From Glebionis coronaria (taxonomy: Eukaryota > Streptophyta > Magnoliopsida > Asterales > Asteraceae), in NCBI GenBank assembly GCA_025667525.1, contig JANFOE010002249.1, positions 41,085 through 105,084 of the forward strand: DNA of 64,000 nt, read 5' to 3'. The notes under the pieces are model-generated. The model was given only the letters and a program-made list of their open reading frames with translations, searched no databases and was not told the origin of the DNA. A program made the position numbers and the translations under genes. Positions 22,068 to 33,331 of the stretch are shown piece by piece (the stretch's first letter is position 1; every line of letters begins with the position of its first letter).

Positions 22068-23426
22068 CTACAATAGTCCCCAAAATCTAGACGTAAACCT
22101 GCTATCTCTATCTGATATGATCGACACCGGTATTCCATGTTTTGCCACCACATGTTCCAAGTATTTCTTGGCAAACCTTTCCATCTTATCATCATCCTTC
22201 ATTGCCACAAAATGGGCAGACTTAGTCAGTCTGTCCACTATTACCCAAATCATATCATTTCCACTGTTAGACCTTGGCAGTTTTGTAATGAAGTCCATGG
22301 CAATATTCTCCCACTTCCATTTAGGAACCTCTGGTTGTTGCAGTAATCCTGACGGTCTTTGATGTTCAGCCTTCACCTTGGAGCAAGTCAAACATTCACT
22401 AACGTACAAAGCTACATCCTTCTTCATTCCTGGCCACCAATACATATCTCTTATGTCTCGATACATCTTATCAGCTCCTGGGTGTATCGAATACCTCGAC
22501 GTATGAGCTTCATCCAATATCACCTTCCTTGTATCGCCAAACAACGGAACCCAGATTCTATCCAAGTAATACTTGCAACCATCTCCTCTTTCTTCCATGT
22601 ACTGATCCATAGTATGTAGATTTTCTTCAACCAGCCTTTCTTCCTTTACGGCCTCTATTTGTGCTGCCCGAATTCTATCCTTAAGAGTTGTCTGAATTGT
22701 TATGCTCATTGCCCTTACTCTCTTTGGTTTTAGCCTCTCCTTCCTACTTAGCGCATCTGCCACCACATTGGCCTTCCCAGGGTGATACTTAATCTCACAG
22801 TCATAATCACAAAATAACTCCAACCATCGTCTCTGCCTCATGTTCAAATCTTTCTGATCAAAGATGTGCTGCAAAATTTTGTGGTCCGTAAAGATCACAC
22901 TTTTCGTCCCATACAAGTAATGTCTCCATATCTTGAGAGCAAAGACTACATCTCCTAGTTCCAAGTCATGTGTGGTGTAATTCTTCTCATGGTTTTTCAA
23001 TTGTCGTGATGCATAAGCTATGACCTTGTCTCGCTGCATAAGAACACATCCCAAACCCTGGTTGGACGCATCACAGTAAACCACAAAATCTTCCACCCCT
23101 TCTGGTAAAGACAAGATAGGTGCATTACACAACCTATCCTTTAGTGTCTGAAACGCATGTTCTTGCTCTTCGCCCCATTCATACTTCTGATTCTTTTGGG
23201 TCAACAGTGTCAAAGGCTTTGATACTCTAGAGAAATTCTCTATAAATCTCATGTAATATCCTGCCAAGCCTAAGAATGACCTTATTTCTGACGGTGTAGT
23301 AGGTGCCTTCCAATCCTTTACTGCTTCAATCTTCTTTGGGTCTACATGTATGCCATCATTATCGATTACATGCCCCAGAAAATTGTACCTCTTGCAGCCA
23401 AAATTCACACTTGGAGAACTTCCCAT
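22068..23426 (-). pseudogene. pol: Chromovirus RT end, RNase H, integrase core
   Basis: Reads the RT thumb ([30 protein letters not shown]), RNase H (VVYCDASNQGLGCVLMQ, RQRRWLELFCDYDCEI), the integrase HHCC finger (HPGADKMYRDIRDMYWWPG, CLTCSKVKAEHQRPSG) and the first two catalytic Asp (AMDFITKLPRS, IISDRDSRFTSRFW). Ends at an in-frame TAG at 22068. Offset by one base from the upstream RT reading, so a frameshift lies near 23360-23426. Confidence 0.9.
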
Positions 23427-24270
23427 AAAGTTTCTCCTTCCTGAGCAGCTCCAATACCGATCTCAAATGTTGGTTATGCTCCTCCTCCGTCTTAGAGTAG
23501 ATAAGTATGTCATCAATGAAGACTATGACAAATTTGTCTAGATATGGCTTGCACACTCGGTTCATTAGATCCATGAACACTGCTGGCGCGTTCGTCAATC
23601 CAAATGGCATAACGGTGAATTCAAAATGTCCGTACCTTGTTCTGAACGCGGTCTTTTGTATGTCCTCCTCACAGACCCTTAGTTGGTGATAACCAGACCT
23701 AAGGTTAATTTTTGAGAAGTACCTTGCTCCTTGCAGCTGATCAAATAAATCGTCAATCCTTGGGAGAGGATAACGGTTCTTAATGGTCAGCTTGTTCAAC
23801 TCCCGATAATCAATACACATTCGGAAAGATCCATCCTTCTTCTTGACAAATAGCACCGGCGCTCCCCATGGAGAAGAACTTGGTCGAATGAAACCCTTTT
23901 CCTGTAATTCCTTTAGTTGCTCGGCTAATTCTTGCATCTCTGACGGTGCTAGACGATATGGTGACTTCGCTACGGGTGTTGCCCCGGGTACTAAGTCAAT
24001 CTTAAACTCTACTTGTCTCACCGGTGGTAACCCCATCAAGTCATCCGGGAATACATCGACGAACTCTCTTACTACTCGAATCTTATTGATTTGTGGCTCA
24101 TCATACTTGGCATTCATAAGGGACCTGGTCTTCTTCTCATTCCTTTCTCCGTACACGTATAACACCTTCATATCACCTATGGGTATCTTAACAATCTTTT
24201 CATGACACATTAGCTCAGCCCTATGCTTCGATAACCAATCCATCCCAATGATTACATCGAAGCTCCCATG
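23359..24270 (-). pseudogene. pol: Chromovirus reverse transcriptase, N-terminal part
   Basis: Starts in the protease-RT linker ([12 protein letters not shown]) and reads [66 protein letters not shown] and [13 protein letters not shown]. The FIDD catalytic pair is intact, but the first catalytic Asp is changed: the text reads [14 protein letters not shown] where the family has KIDLRSG. With the stop before it and the frameshift after it, this is a dead enzyme. Confidence 0.9.
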
Positions 24271-25782
24271 TCATAGAGGGATTAAATCTATGGTGAACTT
24301 AAATTCTCCCAACTCTAATTTGCAGTTCAAAAATATCTCATCTACTTCTTCTTGCTTACCACTAGCTATTTCAATCACATATCCTGGTTTCGCTACACTA
24401 GGGTTCATATCTAACAAAGGCACGAATTGAGACGACACAAAACTAAAATCTGCTCCAGAGTAAAAAAGAATCGTAGCGAGGTGATTGTTAACAGAAAACG
24501 TACCCGTGACTACATTCGGGTCCTGAACCGCTTCTATTGCATTTGCAAGGTAAACCCTGCCTCCATTCCGATTTCCCCTATTCTGATTTCCCTCGTTCCT
24601 GTTCCAATTACGATTCCCATTGTTCCCATTGTTACGGTTAGCATTGTTCCGGTTTCCACCGCCTTGGTTTCCTCGACTTCCCTCCAAAGCTAACTGGCCT
24701 CTGCCCTGGTTGGTTGCTCCAACCAATCTAGGACACTCCCTCTGGAAATGCCCGGGTTGTCCACACTCAAAACAATTTCCCCCGGTGACATTCGTCCTTA
24801 CAGACTGGATTGGTGTTGCGTTTCTGTTAGGTGCGTCACATTTTCTGGCAAAGTGTCCTGGTTTCTGCCAATTGTAGCATGTCTGGCATGGCGTACCTCT
24901 TGGATGGAACCTAGAGCAGGTTCGGCAGGCAGCATTGTTGTTGTTCGGATGTCCAGAACCTTGAGGTACCCTCATGGCAAAATTTCTTCCATCATTCGCC
25001 TTCTTAGTATTCTTCGAGTTGGTGTCAGGCGACTTCGCGGCTTCTGGCTCCTTTCTTTTATCTCCCGCCTTGACCAAGATTCCACTAGATACCGCCTCCT
25101 CAGTAAGTATTCCTGCCGTTAGTATGGCCTGTTGTATTGTGTTAGGCTGAGTAGCCTTAATCATTCCCCTGATCTGAGGAGGTAATCTAGCAATGTACCG
25201 CTTAATCTTGTTCGCCTCAGGGGTAACCAAATGGGGAACCAACTTTTCCAATTCATGGAAGCGATCTGTGTAATCTGCATGAGCCGCTCCAACCATAGCA
25301 TGTCCCCAAAACTCATTTTCCAGCTTCTCCATCTCATTGCTTGGACAAAACTCCGTAGTCATAAGAGCTTTAAAATCGGCCCAAGCCATAGCATTCGCAG
25401 CAACTCTTCCCCTTGCTTGAACTTGAGTGTTCCACCAAGTTAAAGCCTTCCCTACCAGTGAACCAGTTACGTACATGACCATTTGATTTGGTAAGCATCC
25501 ACTCATCTGAATTACATTCTCCATCTTCTCAATCCATTGGGTAAGAACTACCGCGCCGCCCTTCCCATCATACTCTCTTGCACCACAAGAAGTGAATGCC
25601 TTATAGCTACAACCATTGTTTCCACCTCCTCCTTGACCATTGTTGTTATTATTGTTGTTCAGGTTGTTAGTCACCTGCTGAACAATGGTTGGTATTATGT
25701 TGGCCATTTGAGCAGCAATCAAAGTAGCCAAGTCAGGATTTCCATCACCACTTCCACTAGCACCATTTCGCGTGTTCACCAT
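24271..25782 (-). pseudogene. gag: Chromovirus Gag and protease
   Basis: Start MVNTRNGASGSGDGNPDL at 25782 (an upstream in-frame methionine exists, but this start fits the family). 503 aa to a TGA at 24271-24273, after which the same frame continues into RT. Contains an Asn-rich tract, a Gag core (WIEKMENVIQMSG, WADFKALMTTEFCP), two CCHC zinc knuckles (CYNWQKPGHFARKC, CFECGQPGHFQREC) and the protease. The protease active site reads FYSGADFSFVS; the family has D-[ST]-G-A, so the catalytic Asp is replaced by Tyr. Confidence 0.9.
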
Positions 25783-25899
25783 GCTGATAGTAAAAACATG
25801 ACACCCGTTAACAACTACCAGAATACTCCATATAGTATACTTACCACTATACATACGCCTAATCATAATCATACATACTACCAACATATGCTATACAAG
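25783..25899 (-). other. Chromovirus 5' leader, interrupted
   Basis: Non-coding leader upstream of gag. A younger Gypsy element is inserted at 25900 and left TSD ACAAG at 25895-25899. No PBS is visible before the break. Confidence 0.65.
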
Positions 25900-27880
25900 T
25901 GATAGGTGTGTAAACACCCATCTTTTCTACCACTTAATTACAATAATAACCGAGCCAAAACGTGTATTTTATGTCTTTTATGTTGGAATTATGCGTGGTT
26001 TGTGTTTTTGTTGTGATTGAGGACGAAAAGGTGAAAAGTGGAGAAAACACGGACATTCACGGGCATTTACGGACTTTTATTGAAGAAAAGGATGAAAGAC
26101 GAAGTCAAGAAGTCAAAAGTGCAAAAAGAACGGAAGTCCACGACCAATTCTGAAGATTTATCGAGGAAAAAGTCAAAAGACGGAAGTTTATCAAAAACCG
26201 AAGAATTCAAGTCTATTTTATTGAAGAATTTAAAGACGAGTTCGAAGAAATCCCGAAGCCAAAAGTCCCTTAAGTCCAAGTTTAAAGAAGATTAGAAGAA
26301 AAGAACTAATGACGCAATTAATGAAGATTAATAAAAGGAGGGACTTAAGCTTGTAATTAAGGAGAAATGAAATAGGGGAGGAAGCTTCCTTAATCCTCCC
26401 CTATAAATAGACTAGGATTGTTAACATTTCATTTTGTTGGCTAATAGTGACAATTAGACCTTCCACCATTTACTTTTCTTGTCATTTACTTATCTTGTCT
26501 TGTCAATTTAAATTCATGTTATGCACCTTAATTACCATTTAATTCCAAGTAAGTTTTCATTTTAATTCTTGTCAATCTTTATTTTATTTTGTCAATCTCT
26601 TATCTACCTTTCTTTATCTTTGATTTATGTGTTTATGTTTATGTTCATGTTCATGCTTTTATTTTGATTCAAATGTTTTTTGATTATTGTGGTTAAAGTT
26701 GTTTGATTTCTTGTTTTTTAACTGTTTGTTGATGTTTATTTGTTGATTCGTACTGTTTAGATTAATCCGTGTATTTGATTTTGATTAATTTGTCATTATA
26801 TCTGTTGTTACTGTATCCCTTGTTCTTCGGGGAAGTTGTTTTTGTTACTGATCTTTCCAGGTGAAAACTTCCGAGTCAAGAGTTGTTCACTCGGAACTTA
26901 GAAGTTCCGAACCAAAGGAAAAGTTCCGGGTCAAGTACTATTCATTCGGAACTTTAAAACTTCCGAGTCAAGACCTTCATTCGGAACTTAAAAAGTTCCG
27001 GATCAAGCAATTCATTCGGAACTTTGAAAAGTTCCGGATCAATACTTCCGGACGAAACTTCTGAACGAAGGATAAGTTCCGATTCAGTGAAAACTTCCGA
27101 GTCAAGAGTATTCATTCGGAACTCCAAAGTTCCGAACCAAGGGGCTTCATCCGGAACTTCTCAAAAGTTCCGGATCAACTCAAAGTTCCGAATCAAGGGG
27201 GTAAGTTCCGAATCAAGGCTTTTCATTCGGAAGTCTTGAACTTCCGAATCAAGAGGGACCAAAAACTTCCGAGTCAAGGCAAAATTTAGAGTTCCGAATC
27301 AGTAAAGTTCCGAACGAAGGATTGTTTTGGATAAGTGACATATTCAGATCAATTAGTTCCGGACCAAGGATTTTGGTAATATCCCAAGTGAAGAAGAATC
27401 ATTTCAACCGAAGGTGACATTTAGGACGAGTGATTGTTCCAAACGAAGGATAATTCCGAATGAGCTGTATTCAGGTTCTTATTAGCTTTTGTCTTTGATT
27501 TTTATTTTCAAGCTTTATTTTTCCTGCCTTTTATTTAATTGTATTTTAAGATTATTTGCCTTAGTTTTATTTTAGACTTGCCTTAGTTTTAGTCGCATTT
27601 TAAGTTTGCCTTAGATAGATTTTAGTTTACGTCATTTACTTTAGTGCCCTTTAATTTCAGTCACGTTTTTAAATACTTGCACTTTTATTTTAATTAGACT
27701 TAGATTTACTTTACGAGCACTTTTACTTTTAAGTCTTTGCACATTTAATTTTAAACACTACAACGACACATTTTTGTTCCACCAAAGAACAATAGAGTCA
27801 CACATAGAGAACCTAGATCAATTCGATTAGACCACTAGAACGAACTTTAATATTTTTATACGGGCAAAAGCCTTGTATCA
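25900..27880 (+). repeat. Gypsy 5' LTR with TTCCG repeat cluster
   Basis: A TATAAATA box is at 26402-26409, after CCTCCCC. From 26862 to 27340 the LTR holds about 25 short repeats alternating CGGAACTT and AAGTTCCG with GAATCAAG-type spacers, so that neighbouring copies are inverted. Small reading frames here recur in both LTRs and are not genes. Confidence 0.9.
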
Positions 27881-27882
27881 AA

Positions 27883-27900
27883 TGGCGCCGCTGCCGGCTC
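27883..27900 (+). promoter_or_regulatory. Gypsy primer binding site (tRNA-Asp type)
   Basis: TGGCGCCGCTGCCGG, two bases after the LTR, close to the complement of the plant tRNA-Asp 3' end (TGGCGCCGTTGCCGG), as used by Athila/Tat-group elements. Confidence 0.75.
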
Positions 27901-28128
27901 TTTTCGTAAAGATCAACAGTTTTCTGTGAGAGACACGTTGCTTTTTGGGATCCGCTCACTTGTGAACGTTATTTTTCCTGCCTAAAAAAATTCAAAAAAA
28001 TCATAAAAATTAAAAATTGAAAAAACCATAAAAACTAAAAATTTCAAAAATCCAAAAAGATTTTATCTTTCTTGTGTATATATATTGTCTTTGTGTTTGG
28101 TTTTGTTTTCTTTTGCATTTTCAGGTGT

Positions 28129-29889
28129 ATGCGTACTAGATCTTCTAATTATCAAGACCCCGAGCCTCAAGAAGATTTAGATATGGCAGGTGTTAACAAC
28201 AACAACATTCCACCGCACCTCAACAATAATAATAATAACAACAATGCTCTTCCACATCCCGATCTTCGGACCATGGAGGAACTTTGTCAACCAACAATGT
28301 TTGGACGAGGAGGACCGATTGCGCTGATGCAAATCAACGCTCCTGAGTTTTCGTTGAAGCACCACATGATTCAGCAAGTACAAACAAACCCTTTTAGAGG
28401 ATTGCCTGATGATGATGCCAACAAACACCTCGACAAGTTCATTACAATCACCCAAAGCATGAAGTTGCCTGGTGCCACAATGGATGTACTCCGCCTACAA
28501 CTCTTCCCACATACTTTATCGCATCATGCCGAGAAATGGTTTGATCGTCTCCCGAAGAATTCTATTCACACTTGGGATGATATGACTCAACGCTTTTTGT
28601 CGCGCTACTTTCCACCATCCATGGTCACAAGCCTTCGCAATCAGATCAGCGGTTTCATGCAAGATCCCGATGAATCTCTTTTTGACGCTTGGGAGAGATA
28701 TAATGTCTTGATCGATAGATGTCCAAACCACAACATGTTACCTGTGACCCTAATTGATACTTTCTACAACGGATTGACTTTTCGAGATCATGATACGATA
28801 AATGCAGCCGCCGGTGGCACATTCATGAAAAGGAGACCCGAGGAGTGTAGAGAGTTAATTGAGAACATGACTACTCACCACAAGAACTGGGATTCCTCTG
28901 CATCTTCAAGGAACAACCCGAGAGTCAATGTTTCCTCAACCTCAGCAAACCCTGAGATGACCGAACTCACCCGCATGATGGCCGAAATGAGCAAAAGTAT
29001 TACGCTTCTCGCTTCAAACCAACAACAACAACAAGTTAAAGCGGTTGCTAATCCTTGTGAAACATGTGGCGGTCCTCACTCATACACCGATTGTCCTTCG
29101 ACTCAAGGAAATCCGGAAAATGTGTATGCAGCTTACGGTAATTATTCACCGGAAAATTACCAAGCTAGACAACAAGGGGATAGAAATCTGCTGAGCTACC
29201 GTTCCAACAATTACCTTTCACCCGGTTTTTCTCCTCAAAACCAAAATCCCGCCAACAACTACAATAGAAGCAACCAAATCCCACCTCGTGCTTCTAACCC
29301 TTATCAACCACCCACCCAACAACACCCACCCATTAATCCCGATGTTGACACCATCATGAGAACTCAAGGTGAGCAAATCAAGAATCTACAGAGCCAAATA
29401 ATCAATTTGAAAGGAGATATCTTGAAGCAAGGTAATGACATCAGAACCGAGGTTCGTGATAATCTTCAATCCTCCTTCATCACTCAAATAACTGAATTAA
29501 AGAATCTGTTGGCTAGTTTCTTGCCCGAAGCTCAACCTTCTTCTTCTTCGGGTTCTCTACCTTCAAACACCGTCACTAATCCGCGAGCTAATGTGAGTGC
29601 TATAACTACGCGTAGTGGAATTACCATTGTCGATCCACCTATCCCACCACCATCATCTACACCTCCTCCACCACCATATATCCCTACTCCTCCTACACCT
29701 AGTGTTAGTACACCATTACCGTCTCCGCCTCGTCATGACGATGTATCTCGAAAGGACCCTTCAACATCACAACCTTCACCAAACCCTTATCAACCCAGAA
29801 TCCCATACCCTTCTCGCATAGGCAAGACCAACGAGCTAACCAAGAATGATTGTCAGTATCGAAATATGTGGATATGCTATCTAAAATGA
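28129..29889 (+). CDS. gag: Gypsy Gag protein
   Basis: ATG at 28129 (MRTRSSNYQDPEPQ); an upstream TTG extends the frame but is not needed. About 586 aa. The retrotransposon Gag core runs over residues ~60-260 (NPFRGLPDDDANKHLDKFI, LFPHTLSHHAEKWFDRLP, FLSRYFPPSMVTSLRNQI). A zinc-knuckle variant CETCGGPHSYTDC (CX2CX3HX4C, Athila-like) follows, then a short coiled-coil-like stretch (IKNLQSQIINLKGDI) and a proline-rich tail. It forms the particle shell and binds RNA. It ends 39 bp inside the next ORF in a different frame, so the protease needs a frameshift, or one base has been lost or gained near 29845-29885. Confidence 0.88.
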   Translation: MRTRSSNYQDPEPQEDLDMAGVNNNNIPPHLNNNNNNNNALPHPDLRTMEELCQPTMFGRGGPIALMQINAPEFSLKHHMIQQVQTNPFRGLPDDDANKHLDKFITITQSMKLPGATMDVLRLQLFPHTLSHHAEKWFDRLPKNSIHTWDDMTQRFLSRYFPPSMVTSLRNQISGFMQDPDESLFDAWERYNVLIDRCPNHNMLPVTLIDTFYNGLTFRDHDTINAAAGGTFMKRRPEECRELIENMTTHHKNWDSSASSRNNPRVNVSSTSANPEMTELTRMMAEMSKSITLLASNQQQQQVKAVANPCETCGGPHSYTDCPSTQGNPENVYAAYGNYSPENYQARQQGDRNLLSYRSNNYLSPGFSPQNQNPANNYNRSNQIPPRASNPYQPPTQQHPPINPDVDTIMRTQGEQIKNLQSQIINLKGDILKQGNDIRTEVRDNLQSSFITQITELKNLLASFLPEAQPSSSSGSLPSNTVTNPRANVSAITTRSGITIVDPPIPPPSSTPPPPPYIPTPPTPSVSTPLPSPPRHDDVSRKDPSTSQPSPNPYQPRIPYPSRIGKTNELTKNDCQYRNMWICYLK

Positions 29890-31316
29890 CCATCAACATT
29901 AGCCTTGTTGAAGCACTTTGCCACATGCCGAAATTTGTCAAAGCATTCAAGGAATTGCTTAGCAAGAAGGAGAAGCTGATTGAACTCGCCAACACACGCT
30001 TAAATGAAAACTGCTCTACAGTTCTTCTTAGAGAACTTCCGAAAAAGCTTGGAGATCCCGGTCGTTTTGTGTTGCCTTGCGTGTTCAACAAAACCGAAGA
30101 ATTTACTGCCCTTGCTGATCTCGGGGCTAGTATTAATTTGATGCCACTGAGTGTTTGGAAAACACTATCATTACCCGACCTCATTCCAACAAAGATGACT
30201 CTCGAACTTGTAAATCGCACTCTCGCTTACCCCGTTGGTATAGTCGAAGACGTGTTTATCAAAGTTGGCACATTTACTTTCCCGGTCGATTTTGTCGTAG
30301 TTGATTATGAAATGGACCCTCGTATTCCTTTAATACTTGGTCGGCCATTCTTGAGGACCGGACGTGCTTTAGTAGATGTGGCCGAAGGTGAGTTAATCTT
30401 ACGAGTCGGGGATGATTCAAAAGTCTTTAAAATGGGGAAGCTTACAGGAAAATCCTTTGGAGGCCGAGAATCAGTGAATATGATTAATGTGCTCGATGAC
30501 TTTACCGTCTATGACAATCCTCTATTCGATTCTTCCATCGACAATCCACTCTTTGACGATAATGAGGATGATTCTCGATCCACTTTGGAACCTTCTCCCA
30601 TTTATGATTCTACATCGGTCTTTGATGCTTATGATGATGATGATTCTAGCTCAGATTCGGATGATTTTGATTGTACTTCTGAGTATCCCGAGCTGCCCAC
30701 TTTCGATGATTTTGATGAGGCCGATACTCTCTCGAGCGATTCTTCACATGCTGAAGATCCTCCGTCATCACTCGATCCTACTTTGGACGATTACTCATTT
30801 GAGGAAGACTTCTCTGAATTTCTCAACACATACTTCCCTCATGAGAGTGATGCTCCTCCTTTGGACTTTGAAGATTATCGACTTGATCCTACTTTGGATT
30901 TGAAGCACATTCTGTCAAAGGAGAAGAAACCGGTCGACACCGAAATCCGTTGCACATATGATATGACACCTCTTTGTCCCACTTCTGAGGACGAGGTTGT
31001 GCTTCTTTGCGGATCTTCTTCACACTCGGCTGAGCCTGAGTGCTATTTTCCCCTGAAGGAAAAGGTGTTCGACCCCGGTATTGAAGTCTTTAAGCCATCT
31101 CAGTATCCACCTGATGAAATAAAAGGAAACATCTTTGGAAAACTTGAAGACATGCTTGCACCACTCCACCCTTGCTTCCACCGTGCTCCATCGCTGCTTA
31201 AGGGAACCCTGCCACTTCTTTTTTGGCTTGCCTTGTTCGCCTTAAGCTCTTGCTTATTGATGGATGAAAACTATGTCTTTGATCCTGGTGGATATGTTTC
31301 ATGCTACTTCCGTTGA
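29850..31316 (+). CDS. Gypsy protease plus acidic domain and hydrophobic C-terminus
   Basis: Begins in the Gag-protease linker (YVDMLSKMTINISLVEALCH), so there is no true own start; the first codon is TTG. Residues ~75-200 are a retropepsin-like domain: TALADLGASINLMPLSVWK holds the active-site Asp in the DLGAS form usual in this group, and IPLILGRPFLRTGRA is the second conserved block. Residues ~220-360 are extremely Asp/Ser/Glu-rich. Near residue 447 a hydrophobic run (TLPLLFWLALFALSSCLL) could span a membrane. RT, RNase H and integrase, normally next, are absent. The role of the acidic and hydrophobic parts is unknown. Confidence 0.8.
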   Translation: MSVSKYVDMLSKMTINISLVEALCHMPKFVKAFKELLSKKEKLIELANTRLNENCSTVLLRELPKKLGDPGRFVLPCVFNKTEEFTALADLGASINLMPLSVWKTLSLPDLIPTKMTLELVNRTLAYPVGIVEDVFIKVGTFTFPVDFVVVDYEMDPRIPLILGRPFLRTGRALVDVAEGELILRVGDDSKVFKMGKLTGKSFGGRESVNMINVLDDFTVYDNPLFDSSIDNPLFDDNEDDSRSTLEPSPIYDSTSVFDAYDDDDSSSDSDDFDCTSEYPELPTFDDFDEADTLSSDSSHAEDPPSSLDPTLDDYSFEEDFSEFLNTYFPHESDAPPLDFEDYRLDPTLDLKHILSKEKKPVDTEIRCTYDMTPLCPTSEDEVVLLCGSSSHSAEPECYFPLKEKVFDPGIEVFKPSQYPPDEIKGNIFGKLEDMLAPLHPCFHRAPSLLKGTLPLLFWLALFALSSCLLMDENYVFDPGGYVSCYFR

Positions 31317-33331
31317 TGATCAAGGTCGAGTCAGGATAACGACTCGGTTAACAAAAATCAAGCGCTTCTTGGGAGGCAACCCATGCATCTATCTTTTCGC
31401 TTTCTTTATCATAAGTGTAGGGGGAGACCCTTTCGATTGCTATTTCCTCTCCTCACTTCTTAATCAGGGATTCGAGCTTCAATGATCCACTCTTGATGAT
31501 TCTTGCCGACCCGTGATTCCGTGTTCCATTATCCCGGTTCTATCCTAAACTCTTTTCGATTCACTATTTTATATATTTTCTCAATATTAAAATAGGAATC
31601 TCTTTACTTGTCTTTTCCTTAGCGAGATTTAAACAACGTGCACAATGTCCTAAGTGTAGGGGAGTTTAGTCCCATATGCTTAAACATTGAGGACAATGTT
31701 TATCTTAAGTGTAGGGGGACTTCTATCGAAGTTAAGTGGTCTTTTCCTTGTATTTGTCCTCATTTTAACCGGAAAATCAATTTTTCGACATTTTTCAAAA
31801 TTTTTGATCTATTTTGGCCTATTAGTTTTTACCATTGTATAGTTATTTTCTTTCCTTACTAGAATAAATGTTTAATAAGTGGTTTTAATTTTCAAACGTT
31901 GTGAATCTTTTGACTCAATCCGAGTTTACTCTAGCTAGTATCCTTAACGTGTTTAAGTCAAGTTTTGCTAGGCTATTATATAGGGAGCTGTAAAACGCGA
32001 AAGTCTTAACTCTCACGGGTTAAGAACAAGAACTTTTCGCAAGTTCCTATAATTGATCCTAGAGAGTCGTTTATCAAAGGAACTTTAAAATGCGATTTCT
32101 AAACTTGAAAAAGTCTAAGAATTTGCAAGATCCTATAGGCGACTCGAAAACCCAAAACTTTGATTTAATAGGCTAAGCATCCACGAGTCTCATTACTTGA
32201 GATTTTAAACTGTGGAGAACGAGAGATGATAGAGCCAATTATAAGTCCGGTATTCTTTCGTGAATTTATGTGAGTTAATTATGAGCCTATTCTCCCATCG
32301 CTTGCTAATAATTTATCTGCTAATAAATAAGGTTGTACGATTTGAAAAGTTACTTAGCTTCTAGCCCCAGATCGTTTAAAAGTTGCTCGGTATTGATTAG
32401 AGTTCATAGCCAAGGCATAACTTATTGAAGCGGGATGCGAAGATTGGCGAGTCCGAAAAGGCCCTAACAAGGCATGAGGACTATATTTTGTTGCTAAAGA
32501 TCCAAAGTGATGTGAAGAATCATTTATCGAAAATCAATATGAAGGATCGAGACACACGAAGTAAAGCAAAACTCCCCAAAAGTCATGGAGAAGTGTATCC
32601 GAAAAGACCCTAACAAGGTATGAGGATAAATAGATCCAAGTCATAAAAGGAGGCGGATCGTTGTATATCAAAGTCCAAAATAAAGACTGGAGAAAAATGA
32701 AGAAGTCGTGGTCCAAGTATGAATCTCTCAAAACTTCAAGTGAAAAATTCCTATATGAAGAGAAGACCATTATTTCATGAACGTCTCTCAAGATTTGAAG
32801 TATGAAGTCGCTGTCAAATATCGGTCCGAGAAAGGTCTCAAATCGCGAAGCGAGTTATGCCAAGATATGAACTTTATGAGGCCCCGAGAAGCAGTTTTAA
32901 AAGATTTGGTCCTTTAGCTAACTATTGATTAAACCGTTCACTTTATTTTCAGACTTAATAACTACCGAAATAAGTAAAAAATGCATCCTTGTGATCATTC
33001 AAGACAAATAATAAAATATAAGAGATACCCCTAGGAATAAGGGAGTCTAAGTGAATAATTGGCCCACATGAGTTCGTGTTAGTTTACTAACTTATAATAA
33101 CAATGATCTCGTTTTTAAGCTTGGTTTGGAGAAAGTGAAAACTTGAGGATGATGATTATTCATGACATTTTCAAAACCCAAGGTATGCTTTTGATTTCTT
33201 TATTTTGTATGTCTTTGATTTTCTATCTCTTTAATAAAGGCCAACGTGGATTAATTATGATGGAAAGTGAAATCTTGCTTTGTAACTAATGCATTGCATG
33301 AGGACATTGCAATGGTCAAGTGTAGGGGATT
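31317..33331 (+). other. Gypsy 3' non-coding region with repeated PPT-like motifs
   Basis: No supported ORF in 2 kb. AAGTGTAGGGG occurs at 31413, 31652, 31707 and 33318. Only the last abuts the 3' LTR and is the functional PPT by position. Two copies are preceded by a GAGGACAATG/GAGGACATTG block. Confidence 0.75.

Noticed and set aside
24427..25122. Plus-strand ORFs opposite the chromovirus gag
   Set aside because: They are antisense to a clearly recognised Gag with zinc knuckles and match no family.
26038..26295. Basic 85-residue ORF, identical at 33461-33718
   Set aside because: It lies within the LTR upstream of the TATA box and is identical because the LTRs are; no family is recognised.
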